Assembly: GCA_963753905.1 (NCBI GenBank)
Contig: CAVWDZ010000001.1
Location: 248,001-312,000 of the forward strand
From: Bog-756 sp963753905
GTDB taxonomy: Bacteria > Actinomycetota > Acidimicrobiia > Acidimicrobiales > RAAP-2
Direction: 5' to 3'
Length of the DNA stretch: 64,000 nt
How positions within the stretch are numbered: the first letter of the stretch is position 1; every line of letters starts with the position of its first letter. The position numbers were made by a program, and so were the translations under genes. The notes below the pieces were generated by a model, which did not search any database, was not told the origin of the DNA, and was given only the letters and a program-made list of their open reading frames with translations. Shown one piece after another: positions 25,111-32,578 of this stretch.

Positions 25111-26101
25111 GGAGGAACCGGCTGCGCTCGTGCTCGCGCAGCCACGTCGCCAACTCGTGCAGGTACCACAGCTCTCCGAGCGGCACGCCGAGCTTGAAGA
25201 GGCAGAGGTGGTGGATCGGAAGGAGCGAGTGCCGGCTTTCGTCGCGGTCCCTCCCGACCAGCCCCTCGACCGCGTAGTTGTCCGCTACCAGCGCGGCGAT
25301 CTGTGATTCGGTGATCCACTCCAGCAGCGACTCGTCGCGGGCGTCGAGGTACGTGCACGTCGTGAAGAGCTGTTTGGGATCTGGGTTGTGTTCCCATTCG
25401 AGGATCTTGGTGGCGAAACCGGTGTGGAGCAGGACCATGTCTCCGGGCTCGATGACGACGTCGTCGGCCGCCATGATCTCCTCGAGTGTCTTCCGATCGA
25501 CGCCGCGCCAATCATGGCCCAGATGGTGGGCAAGATCGATGAGGACCCCGCGGCCCTGTACGCCGTGGAAGGCCATGTGCTCCAATCCGAGATGGTGCGC
25601 GAAGCACAGGTGCTTACCGCCGTCCCCGGCCGCGTCCACCTTCGGTCCGACCAGGTCGACCCCGGCGCGGTACCCGTTGTAATAGACGGCCTCCTCGATC
25701 CCGTCACCATCGGCGTCGAACTCGGCGCCGGCGTGGGCCAGAGAGTCCCACTGTGTCGAGTACTGGAGGAACAGCGTCACCATGTCGTCGTTCCACACAT
25801 CGACGTACTTGGGGCGCCCCCACTCCTTCATCTGGCTCTGATGAACGTTGTAGAAGGTGTCTCGGTTGCCTTCCATGTCCTCGGTCGGCGCGAGGACCGG
25901 AGGGAATCGCCGCTGGTTCAGGGCCGAGCCACCCGGATAGTCGAGCGGCAGGCTGAGACAGAAGGTGATGCCGGCCTCCACCTCCCGCACCCCCTGGAGG
26001 ACCTTCTCGGGGGTGAGCAGATTGATCCGGCCGAGCTCGTCGTCGTCGCCCCAATCGCCCCAGGTCGAGCCAGGCGGGCGTTGCTTCCACAGTTTTGTCA
26101 C
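25043..26101 (-). CDS. Cyclase family protein (kynurenine formamidase-like hydrolase)
   Basis: 352 residues with landmarks of the cyclase family (PF04199): ITFCLSLPLDYPGGS near the N-terminus, YSTQWDSLAHAGAEFD near residue 115 (the metal-binding HxxxxD region in its degenerate WDSLAH form), VLIDLAHHLGHDW, IEPGDMVLLHTGFATKI, and VEGLVGRDRDESRHSLLPIHHLCLFKLGVPLGELWYL. Characterised relatives hydrolyse N-formyl bonds, lactones or isatin using Mn2+ or Zn2+. Tail-to-tail with the Baeyer-Villiger enzyme, it may open the lactone formed (inference). Confidence 0.9.
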   Translation of the reverse strand: MTKLWKQRPPGSTWGDWGDDDELGRINLLTPEKVLQGVREVEAGITFCLSLPLDYPGGSALNQRRFPPVLAPTEDMEGNRDTFYNVHQSQMKEWGRPKYVDVWNDDMVTLFLQYSTQWDSLAHAGAEFDADGDGIEEAVYYNGYRAGVDLVGPKVDAAGDGGKHLCFAHHLGLEHMAFHGVQGRGVLIDLAHHLGHDWRGVDRKTLEEIMAADDVVIEPGDMVLLHTGFATKILEWEHNPDPKQLFTTCTYLDARDESLLEWITESQIAALVADNYAVEGLVGRDRDESRHSLLPIHHLCLFKLGVPLGELWYLHELATWLREHERSRFLLTAPPLRLPGVVGSPATPIATV

Positions 26102-26125
26102 GGCTTTACGCTCCTTTGTCGGTCG

Positions 26126-27052
26126 TTACTTGACGAGCTCCGGGTAGCACTGCGCAACGAGGGTGCGGCAACCCTCCTGCCAGGTGATCTCGCATTGTCC
26201 GAGCACCTCTTGCCTGAAGGCGGTGTCGGGCACCAACGAGCACCATGCCGCGTTCGTGTACTCGAAGCTCGGTTCCTTGCCGATCAGTTCTCCCATGTAC
26301 GTGCAGGACTCCTCGGCGGTGACGACGTCGTCGCCGCACCAATTCACCACCAGAGGAGGCACACGGCCCGCTTCGAGCGCGGCCACGCCCAGCCGGGCGC
26401 AATCCGGTTCGAAGATCGGTCGCGTAAACGTGGGTGCGTCAGGATGGAGTCGGATCGGCTTCCCCTGGACGATGCGATCGAGGCGGTCCCGCATCGGGCC
26501 GCCGTCCACGCCTGACGCACCTCCGATGCGGATGATCGTCGCTGGGATGTCGAGGCTGCGCGACAGATAGCTGACGATCGCTTCATTGGCCGCCTTGGTG
26601 AACGAGTAGGCACTCGTGGTGTGGATCCCGAACGGATGCGATTCGGGGACCGGCGTGTCGCCACCGGGCGGGTCGTACAGCGAGATGGTGGAGGCGAAGA
26701 GGAAACACTTTGCTGATCGGAAGTGCGCCATCAACCGTCCGGTTGCGTCGGCGTACGCGTCGAACGAGTTCGGCCAACGATCCCTCGACGGAACGTCGAT
26801 TCGGTCCGTCGCATTCCGGATCAAGGGCAGTGCGCTGTGGAACACGTAATCGAAGTCGTCGGGCAGATCGTCGAAGGACTCGAACAGGTCGTGTCGGATG
26901 CACGTGACGCCGCTCGACTCCAGCTGTTCCCTCGCCCCGGGCTTCGAGAAGCGAGCCATGGCGAACACGTCGTTGTCGGGGGTGAGCAACCGCAGCGCTG
27001 GTGCGCTCACCGGCCCTTGCCCGCCGACGAACAACACCTTCTGCTCCTGCAC
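26126..27052 (-). CDS. NAD-dependent epimerase/dehydratase family protein
   Basis: 308 residues from the GTG at 27052 (VQEQKVLFVGGQGPVSAP); the longer frame to 27304 overlaps the Rieske gene and has shadow composition. The extended-SDR core is clear: KVLFVGGQGPVSAPALRLL for the nucleotide loop (third Gly replaced by Ser), FDYVFHSALP, FASTISLYDPP, YSFTKAANEA as the active-site YxxxK and IIRIGGASGVDGGP. It lies 17 bp after the Rieske stop and 24 bp before the cyclase gene, so all three are co-transcribed. The substrate could be a sugar nucleotide or, more likely here, a small hydroxy compound. Confidence 0.85.
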   Translation of the reverse strand: MQEQKVLFVGGQGPVSAPALRLLTPDNDVFAMARFSKPGAREQLESSGVTCIRHDLFESFDDLPDDFDYVFHSALPLIRNATDRIDVPSRDRWPNSFDAYADATGRLMAHFRSAKCFLFASTISLYDPPGGDTPVPESHPFGIHTTSAYSFTKAANEAIVSYLSRSLDIPATIIRIGGASGVDGGPMRDRLDRIVQGKPIRLHPDAPTFTRPIFEPDCARLGVAALEAGRVPPLVVNWCGDDVVTAEESCTYMGELIGKEPSFEYTNAAWCSLVPDTAFRQEVLGQCEITWQEGCRTLVAQCYPELVK

Positions 27053-27069
27053 GACCGGCGTCTTCGCGC

Positions 27070-28452
27070 TCAGAAGCCGAGGTCGAGGACCGGCTTGTCG
27101 AACGGCGCCACGTTGACCACGTGCAAGGCCGGGAGCAGCCGCTCGTGGGGTAGGCCGGCGAGGAAGCCGTCGACAGTCCGCTGGAGGTTGGAGATGTGGC
27201 CCTCGAGCCGCTCGTTCAGGCGCATGTACTTGAAGCCCGTCGCGTGGAGGCCCTTCTGCTGCTTCGGGATGTTCGAGAAGTCCTGCGCCGGGATCGGCGG
27301 CCATCGTGGGTCGTCACAATCCCAGATTTCGGGCGGCGCAGGTGTCTTCGGCTCCTCTCCCTCGGGGAAGCGCGCCAGCGACCAGATCTCCATCAGGGTC
27401 TCCTCCGGTCCCAACGGTCGGAACCGGTACGAGGAGGCACTGCTGTACATCGGCAACACGAAATAGTGCGGGAAGCACTGATAGAACGTGTCGTTGAACC
27501 CGTGCTCATCGAGTTCGTTGATGTCGGGGATGTCTGCGTGCCGGTCCTGGTGCCAGCGCATCACGGCGTCGTTGAGGGCGCGGTTCCATATCGAGACCGC
27601 GAGCCCCGGCTCGGCGGGCAGCTCCATGCCGCGCAGGCCCTCCGCCACGCGAACGTCGTTCGCGTGGACCATCCCGTCCATGCCGTCGCTCATCGCTCGG
27701 AGGTATTCGATTTCCGCATCGATGAAGGCACGCGGCTCGAACGGCGCGCCCGGGCGCAGCGAGTACCGCATGCCGGGGATGTCGAGCTGGGGGTGTGTCA
27801 CCACCACGTGGTACATCTCGACGAACGCCTCGATCGCAAGCTTCCAATTCACCGGGAGTCGGGCCGCGTACCACTTCTCGGCCCGTAGCGATTCGACCTT
27901 CCACGCGTCGAGGATGGTGGCGGCGGGCTCCATGCATTTCCGTACTGGCGGTGCGTCGTTGTCGAAGTTGATCCACGCGCACCCACCCCACGTCTCACAC
28001 CGCACCGGAACGAGGTCGACGTCGCTCGGCTCCAGGTTGTGCGGGGCGAACGACCTGCGCCGCGGGATGCCGGTGTTCGCGCCGTCGAGTCCGTAGCACC
28101 ATCCGTGGAACGGGCAGGTGAACCCGCTCTCACACCTCCCTCGGCCCTGGGCCAACCTGACGCCCCGGTGGCGGCACGCGTTCTCGAACGCCCGCACCCC
28201 CATGTCGTCGGTTCTCAGCACGATGACGGACTGGTCGAGGATCTCGTACTCGACAAAGTCATGAGGTCGGGGGATCTCCTCGAGCCGGCACGCCATCTGC
28301 CAGACCCTCGGCCACAGGCGGTCGACCTCCAACCGGTAGAAGTCGGGGTCGAAGTAGCGCTCCTTGGGGACCCGGTCCGGGAGCGTCGGATCCATCGCGT
28401 AGGGCACCGGCAGTGCCGACCGCTTCTGGTCCACGAGCGCCACAGCGACCAT
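27070..28452 (-). CDS. Rieske ring-hydroxylating oxygenase, alpha subunit
   Basis: 460 residues. The Rieske [2Fe-2S] ligands are in ENACRHRGVRLAQGRG and FTCPFHGWCYGLDG (CxH...CxxH), residues about 93-118. The catalytic domain follows, with EAFVEMYHVVVTHPQLD, which supplies the mononuclear-iron facial triad His residues, near residue 215. The total length fits alpha subunits of aromatic and steroid-type oxygenases. No ferredoxin, reductase or full beta subunit is next to it. Its first 35 and last 28 residues reappear fused in the micro-ORF at 23135-23320. It is the first gene of a three-gene operon under operator B. Confidence 0.95.
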   Translation of the reverse strand: MVAVALVDQKRSALPVPYAMDPTLPDRVPKERYFDPDFYRLEVDRLWPRVWQMACRLEEIPRPHDFVEYEILDQSVIVLRTDDMGVRAFENACRHRGVRLAQGRGRCESGFTCPFHGWCYGLDGANTGIPRRRSFAPHNLEPSDVDLVPVRCETWGGCAWINFDNDAPPVRKCMEPAATILDAWKVESLRAEKWYAARLPVNWKLAIEAFVEMYHVVVTHPQLDIPGMRYSLRPGAPFEPRAFIDAEIEYLRAMSDGMDGMVHANDVRVAEGLRGMELPAEPGLAVSIWNRALNDAVMRWHQDRHADIPDINELDEHGFNDTFYQCFPHYFVLPMYSSASSYRFRPLGPEETLMEIWSLARFPEGEEPKTPAPPEIWDCDDPRWPPIPAQDFSNIPKQQKGLHATGFKYMRLNERLEGHISNLQRTVDGFLAGLPHERLLPALHVVNVAPFDKPVLDLGF

Positions 28453-28494
28453 CCTTCCCTTCGGAGCACGTCCTTGCGCGGGAAGCGTATACTA

Positions 28495-28507
28495 ACCGGT
28501 CGGTACA
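28495..28507 (+). promoter_or_regulatory. Regulon operator B, ACCGGTCGGTACA
   Basis: An exact copy of operator A's 13-bp core in the 88-bp divergent gap between the Rieske gene (minus) and the second amidohydrolase (plus). The preceding GTATACT and the following AAAA are shared with operator A, so this is a duplicated promoter-operator unit. Confidence 0.7.
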
Positions 28508-28540
28508 AAAAATCCGCCTGGTGTTGAGGAAGGGCGCAGC

Positions 28541-29785
28541 ATGATCAAAGACGATTTCGTCGTCTCGGGCGACGGCCACCTCCTCGAGCCCACCGACCTC
28601 TTTCGTACCCGCCTCCCGAAGCACTTGCGCGACCGGGCCGTGTGGGAAGAGGACTTCGAGGTCGAGCCCCTTGTCGAGGGCGGCGCGAGGGTCTTCCGTC
28701 GGCTGCACACGCCCGGGTTCGAGGGCTGGACGATCTCCCGGTACCGCCAGACCCGTGGGCGGATGCCGGAGGGTGATCCGGACATGATCCTCGAGGACAT
28801 GGACCTCGACGGGGTGGACGCCCAGGTGTTGCACCCGAATCTGTCGCTGTTCGGGCTGTACTCCGACGACCACGAGCTCTCGATGGCCCACGCCCGGGTC
28901 TACACCGACTACGTGATCGAGCGGTTCGCGCCGTACTTCTCGCGTCTGGCTCCGACCGCTCCCATCCCGATCACCGATGTCGACGACGCTGTGGTCCAGA
29001 TCGAGCGCGTAGCCGCGGCCGGGTTCCGCGCCGTCCTCCTGCCGGCGACGCCCCCCAAGCCCTACTACTCACGTGACTTCGACCCGATCTGGGCAGCGGT
29101 CCAGTCCAACGGCCTGCAGGCCTTCTTCCACACGCAGACTGGCGGCGTCAAGGTCAACGACCCGGCCTCCTCGACGCTCAAGGTGGTCATGGAGTCGGCG
29201 GCGCAGGTGAACATGCCGATGACCGAGGCATCGGCGTCGAAGCGAATGGTGACGCAGTCCGTGTACGCCGGGTTCGTCCCGGGGAAGCTCATCTGCGAGC
29301 TGATCGGCGGCGGCGTCGCTGAGCGCTACCCCGAACTCCACTTCTCGCTGATCGAGTTCAACGCCCACTGGCTGGCGTCGTTGATCGGCGCCATGGACAA
29401 GTGCTGGATCACCGGCATCGGCCAGGATCCCGACTGGTGGATCGGGACGTGGGACGACACCCGACCGCCCAACGACCAGGCCAACATGGCTCAGCTGTTC
29501 CGCCTGAACGAGAAGTGGCCGTACCCGCTGATGCCAAGCGAGTACGTGAAGCGGCAGTTCCACGTCCAGTTCCAGGACGATCCGGTGGCCCTCGCCTGCC
29601 GGTACATCACTGGGGTGTCGGCCATCGTGTGGGGCAACGACTATCCGCACGCCGAAGGGACGTTCCGCGGCAGCCGGGAGCTCGTCGCGACGCAGTTCGC
29701 CGACGTTCCGGCGGAGGAGCGGGCCGCCATACTCGGCGGAACGCTGGGTGGGCTCCTGGGTTTCGATGCCCCCGTAGCCGTCTGA
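28541..29785 (+). CDS. Amidohydrolase family protein (second copy)
   Basis: 414 residues. VVSGDGHLLEPTDLFRTRLP at the N-terminus corresponds to SVDDHIIEPPDLF in the 380-1678 protein; VWGNDYPHAEGTF near residue 365 aligns with its WEADYPHSDS metal Asp region. LPATPPKPYYSRDFDPIW and YLDFSLIEFNAHW-type strands support an amidohydrolase-2 barrel. It is divergent from the Rieske operon under operator B, so both should respond to the same signal. A hydrolytic or decarboxylating role after ring attack is plausible; no substrate is shown. Confidence 0.9.
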   Translation: MIKDDFVVSGDGHLLEPTDLFRTRLPKHLRDRAVWEEDFEVEPLVEGGARVFRRLHTPGFEGWTISRYRQTRGRMPEGDPDMILEDMDLDGVDAQVLHPNLSLFGLYSDDHELSMAHARVYTDYVIERFAPYFSRLAPTAPIPITDVDDAVVQIERVAAAGFRAVLLPATPPKPYYSRDFDPIWAAVQSNGLQAFFHTQTGGVKVNDPASSTLKVVMESAAQVNMPMTEASASKRMVTQSVYAGFVPGKLICELIGGGVAERYPELHFSLIEFNAHWLASLIGAMDKCWITGIGQDPDWWIGTWDDTRPPNDQANMAQLFRLNEKWPYPLMPSEYVKRQFHVQFQDDPVALACRYITGVSAIVWGNDYPHAEGTFRGSRELVATQFADVPAEERAAILGGTLGGLLGFDAPVAV

Positions 29786-29887
29786 CCACACAACCGCCCG
29801 AAGCAACACCCCAGTCGCTCCTATCGTCTTCGCTCCGGGCCTTTGTAAGGGCGCGCCGTCGAGAGGTCGTAGATCCCTTCGCCGTGC

Positions 29888-30205
29888 TCAGGTGCCCTCG
29901 CTCACCCGAGACCAACCGTCTCCGGGTGCGTCGACGTGGATGATCTCCGGGATGCCGGCGAGAAGGTGGGGTAGCTGCTCCGTCGCCGCCTTGAAATGGG
30001 CCGACTGAACATGGGACTCTCCTGCTTCGGCGTCTCGGAACACCTCCACCAGCACCCACAGATTTGGGTCTTCGGGACTGCGGTACCAGTCGAAGGAGAT
30101 ATTGCCCGGTTCCGCTCGTGTCGACGTCGTGAACTCATCGACCAGCGACGGCCACTCATCCGCGTATTTGGACCGCACGTGGTGTTTGACAACGACGAGA
30201 ATCAT
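29888..30205 (-). CDS. Antibiotic biosynthesis monooxygenase (ABM) family protein
   Basis: 105 residues. MILVVVKHHVRSKYADEW, STRAEPGNISFDWYRSPED, LWVLVEVFRDAEAGESHV and FKAATEQLPHLL match the ferredoxin-like ABM/quinol monooxygenase (YgiN-like) fold, which works as a dimer without a metal or cofactor. Relatives oxidise quinols or polyphenols. The stop lies 102 bp past the convergent amidohydrolase stop, and operator C sits upstream of its start. Confidence 0.9.
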   Translation of the reverse strand: MILVVVKHHVRSKYADEWPSLVDEFTTSTRAEPGNISFDWYRSPEDPNLWVLVEVFRDAEAGESHVQSAHFKAATEQLPHLLAGIPEIIHVDAPGDGWSRVSEGT

Positions 30206-30326
30206 GTGAACCTCCGTGCTCTCTGCGCTCGACAGTCACTAGTCCCTGATCGGAATGGCCTCATGCCGAACCCATCTGAAACCTCCGCGCAACTCATCGT
30301 CATGTGCACGCTGCCATTCCGTTGCG

Positions 30327-30339
30327 TGTACCGACCGGT
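30327..30339 (-). promoter_or_regulatory. Regulon operator C (ACCGGTCGGTACA on minus strand)
   Basis: The exact 13-bp core in inverted orientation, in the divergent gap between the ABM gene (minus, start 30205) and the SDR (plus, start about 30432). It could control either or both. Confidence 0.65.
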
Positions 30340-30431
30340 TGGTCTAGCCTACGCGATCAGCGTAGAGTTGCGCCTCGACAGCGCCGCATCGGTCGAGGCA
30401 GGAAGGGCACTGTGAGGACGCTGACGTCGAG

Positions 30432-31388
30432 GTGGAGATACTCGCCGAGGGGGTTCGAGGCTCCGGTGGCCGCCTGAGCGGGCTCGGGTTCGACGGGCGC
30501 GTCGCGGTGGTAACCGGCGCGGGGCGTGGCATCGGCCGTGCGTACGCGCACCTGCTCGCCGAACGGGGCGCGAGCGTGGTCGTCAACGACCTCGGCGGCT
30601 CGATGGACGGTGTCGGAGCGGACTCCGGCCCGGCCTCCACCGTCTCCACCGAGATCGTCGGCGCGGGCGGGGCGGCCATCGCCGACGGCAGCGACGTGGC
30701 GACCGTCTCGGGCGCAGAAGCGCTCGTGCAGTCGGCGATCGCGGCGTTCGGACGCCTCGACATCGTGATCAACAATGCCGGCATCATCAGATGGGCAGCC
30801 ATGCCCGACGCCGATGCGGACAACCTCGAACGGCACCTGGCCGTGCACGTCGGTGGTTCGTTCAACACCACCCGCGCGGCCTGGCCCCACATGGTCGAGC
30901 AGCACTACGGGCGCATCGTGATGACGACGTCGACCGGGATGTTCGGGCTGCCGGCCAACACCTCGTACGCCACCGCCAAGGCAGCGGTCATCGGGCTCAC
31001 CCGCAGCCTCACGACCGCGGGCGTCTCCCACGGGATCAAGGTCAACCTCATCGCACCTGCGGCGACGACCCGGATGGCAGGGGAGGGCTCCACGGCCCCG
31101 GAGCTGCCGCCGGAGCTCGTGGCGCCGATGGCCGCATTCCTCGCCCACGAGTCCTGTCCGGTCAGCGGCGAGATCTACACAGCCGGAGCCGGTCGCTTCG
31201 CTCGCCTGTTCCTGGCCTCGACCAGGGGGTACGTCCACCCCGGGTCGGAGCCGACGATCGAGGACGTAGCGGCACACTGGGCCACGATCAACGACGAGGC
31301 GGGGTACTACGTCCCCGTCGACCTCATGACCTGGTCGGCCACCTTCATGGCCCACCTGCGCCCGGACGATGCCGCCCCGGACCACTGA
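30432..31388 (+). CDS. SDR family oxidoreductase, MFE-2/17beta-HSD4-like
   Basis: 318 residues from the GTG at 30432. VAVVTGAGRGIGRAYAHLLAERGASVVVNDLGG is the signature of the (3R)-hydroxyacyl-CoA dehydrogenase domain of peroxisomal multifunctional enzyme type 2; the long GSMDGVGADSGPASTVSTEI insertion and INNAGIIR, MTTSTGMFG and YATAKAAV (YxxxK) complete the set. Relatives oxidise 3-hydroxyacyl-CoA or hydroxysteroids. The acyl-CoA dehydrogenase starts 40 bp later with its own operator in between. Beta-oxidation of a CoA ester is likely. Confidence 0.9.
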   Translation: MEILAEGVRGSGGRLSGLGFDGRVAVVTGAGRGIGRAYAHLLAERGASVVVNDLGGSMDGVGADSGPASTVSTEIVGAGGAAIADGSDVATVSGAEALVQSAIAAFGRLDIVINNAGIIRWAAMPDADADNLERHLAVHVGGSFNTTRAAWPHMVEQHYGRIVMTTSTGMFGLPANTSYATAKAAVIGLTRSLTTAGVSHGIKVNLIAPAATTRMAGEGSTAPELPPELVAPMAAFLAHESCPVSGEIYTAGAGRFARLFLASTRGYVHPGSEPTIEDVAAHWATINDEAGYYVPVDLMTWSATFMAHLRPDDAAPDH

Positions 31389-31399
31389 GCCGGGGATCC

Positions 31400-31412
31400 T
31401 GTACCGCTCGGT
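31400..31412 (-). promoter_or_regulatory. Regulon operator D, variant ACCGAGCGGTACA (minus strand)
   Basis: Two bases differ from the core at its centre (GT to AG), leaving both half-sites ACCG and CGGTACA intact. It occupies most of the 40-bp gap between the SDR stop and the acyl-CoA dehydrogenase ATG, suggesting an internal regulated promoter. Confidence 0.5.
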
Positions 31413-31428
31413 CCAATAGGATCGGCTG

Positions 31429-32577
31429 ATGGACTTCTCGCTCAGCGGACCGGAAGGCGAGCTGGTCGGACTCTGCCGCGACTTCGCCCAGAAGGAGATC
31501 GCCTCGCGCGCCCCGCTGGCCTGGGACGAGGCCCGGTGCCCGACCGATCTGCTGCGCGAGATGGGCGAGCTCGGCCTCCTCGGCATGCTGATTCCCGAGG
31601 AGTGGGGCGGGATCGGAATGTCGACGGTCGGGTTCGTCGCGGCAATGGAGCAGATCGGCCTGGCAGACCAGTCTGTGGCTGCGGCGTTGCAGGCCCACGT
31701 CACGATCGGCTCGCTGCCGCTGTACCTGTTCGGCACCGACTCCCAACGCGAACGCTGGCTGCGACCGCTTGCCGAGGGGCGCGCGTTGGGTGCGTTCGGG
31801 CTCACCGAACCCGATGCCGGTTCCGACGCGCGCGGGATCCGGACGCGCGCGGAGCGGCGCGACGGCGGCTGGCTGATCAACGGCCGAAAGTCGTTCATCT
31901 CCAACGCGGGCACCGACATGTCGTTCGGGGTGACCTTGTTGGCCCGCACGGACACCGCTGAGGGGCACCAGCCGAGGTTCGCAACCTTCGTCGTGGAGAA
32001 GGACACTGCCGGGTTCACCATGGGCCCGAAGATGCGCGGCATCGGGTGGCGGGGCCTCGACACGCGTGAGCTGTACTTCGACGACGTCTGGGTCTCCGAC
32101 CAGCACCTCATCGGCGACCCGGACCTCGGGCTCGGCCAGTTCCTGCGCACGCTCGAGGTCGGGCGCATCTCGGTCGCCGCGCTGTCGCTCAGCCTGATCC
32201 AGGCCGTGCTCGACCTGGCGTTGGACTACGCGCGCCAGCGGGTCCAGTTCGGGCAGCCGATCTCGACGTTCCAGGCTGTCCAGTTCAAGCTGGCCGACAT
32301 CGCGACCGAGCTCGAGGCCGCACGCTGGCTCACCTACCGGGCAGCGTCCCTGCGTGACACCGGTCAGCCGTTCCGGACGGAGGCGGCGATGGCAAAGCTC
32401 AAAGCCAGTCGCGTCGCTGCCTGGGCCGCGTCAGAGGCCGTGCAGATCCACGGTGGGCTCGGGTACATGCTCGACACGCCGGTGGCCCGCTTCTACTGCG
32501 ACTCCAAGGTGCTCGAGATCGGCGAGGGCACCAACGAGATCCAGCACGTGGTCATCGCACGCGCCCTGGGATGCTGA
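31429..32577 (+). CDS. Acyl-CoA dehydrogenase
   Basis: 382 residues, the normal family length. FGLTEPDAGSDARGI near residue 125 is the first ACAD signature, with ISNAGTDMSFGVTLL for the FAD site, QFGQPISTFQAVQFKLADI for the second signature and EIGEGTNEIQHVVIARALG at the C-terminus. The catalytic Glu should lie in the QIHGGLGYMLDTPVARFYCDSKVLEIGEGTNE region, as in medium- and branched-chain types. It oxidises an acyl-CoA to the enoyl-CoA and passes electrons to ETF. It is convergent with the E1 gene, one base between stops. Confidence 0.96.
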   Translation: MDFSLSGPEGELVGLCRDFAQKEIASRAPLAWDEARCPTDLLREMGELGLLGMLIPEEWGGIGMSTVGFVAAMEQIGLADQSVAAALQAHVTIGSLPLYLFGTDSQRERWLRPLAEGRALGAFGLTEPDAGSDARGIRTRAERRDGGWLINGRKSFISNAGTDMSFGVTLLARTDTAEGHQPRFATFVVEKDTAGFTMGPKMRGIGWRGLDTRELYFDDVWVSDQHLIGDPDLGLGQFLRTLEVGRISVAALSLSLIQAVLDLALDYARQRVQFGQPISTFQAVQFKLADIATELEAARWLTYRAASLRDTGQPFRTEAAMAKLKASRVAAWAASEAVQIHGGLGYMLDTPVARFYCDSKVLEIGEGTNEIQHVVIARALGC

Positions 32578-32578
32578 C

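Noticed and set aside
30357..32168. 603-residue minus-strand frame opposite the SDR and acyl-CoA dehydrogenase
   Set aside because: Shadow of two unmistakable plus-strand genes.
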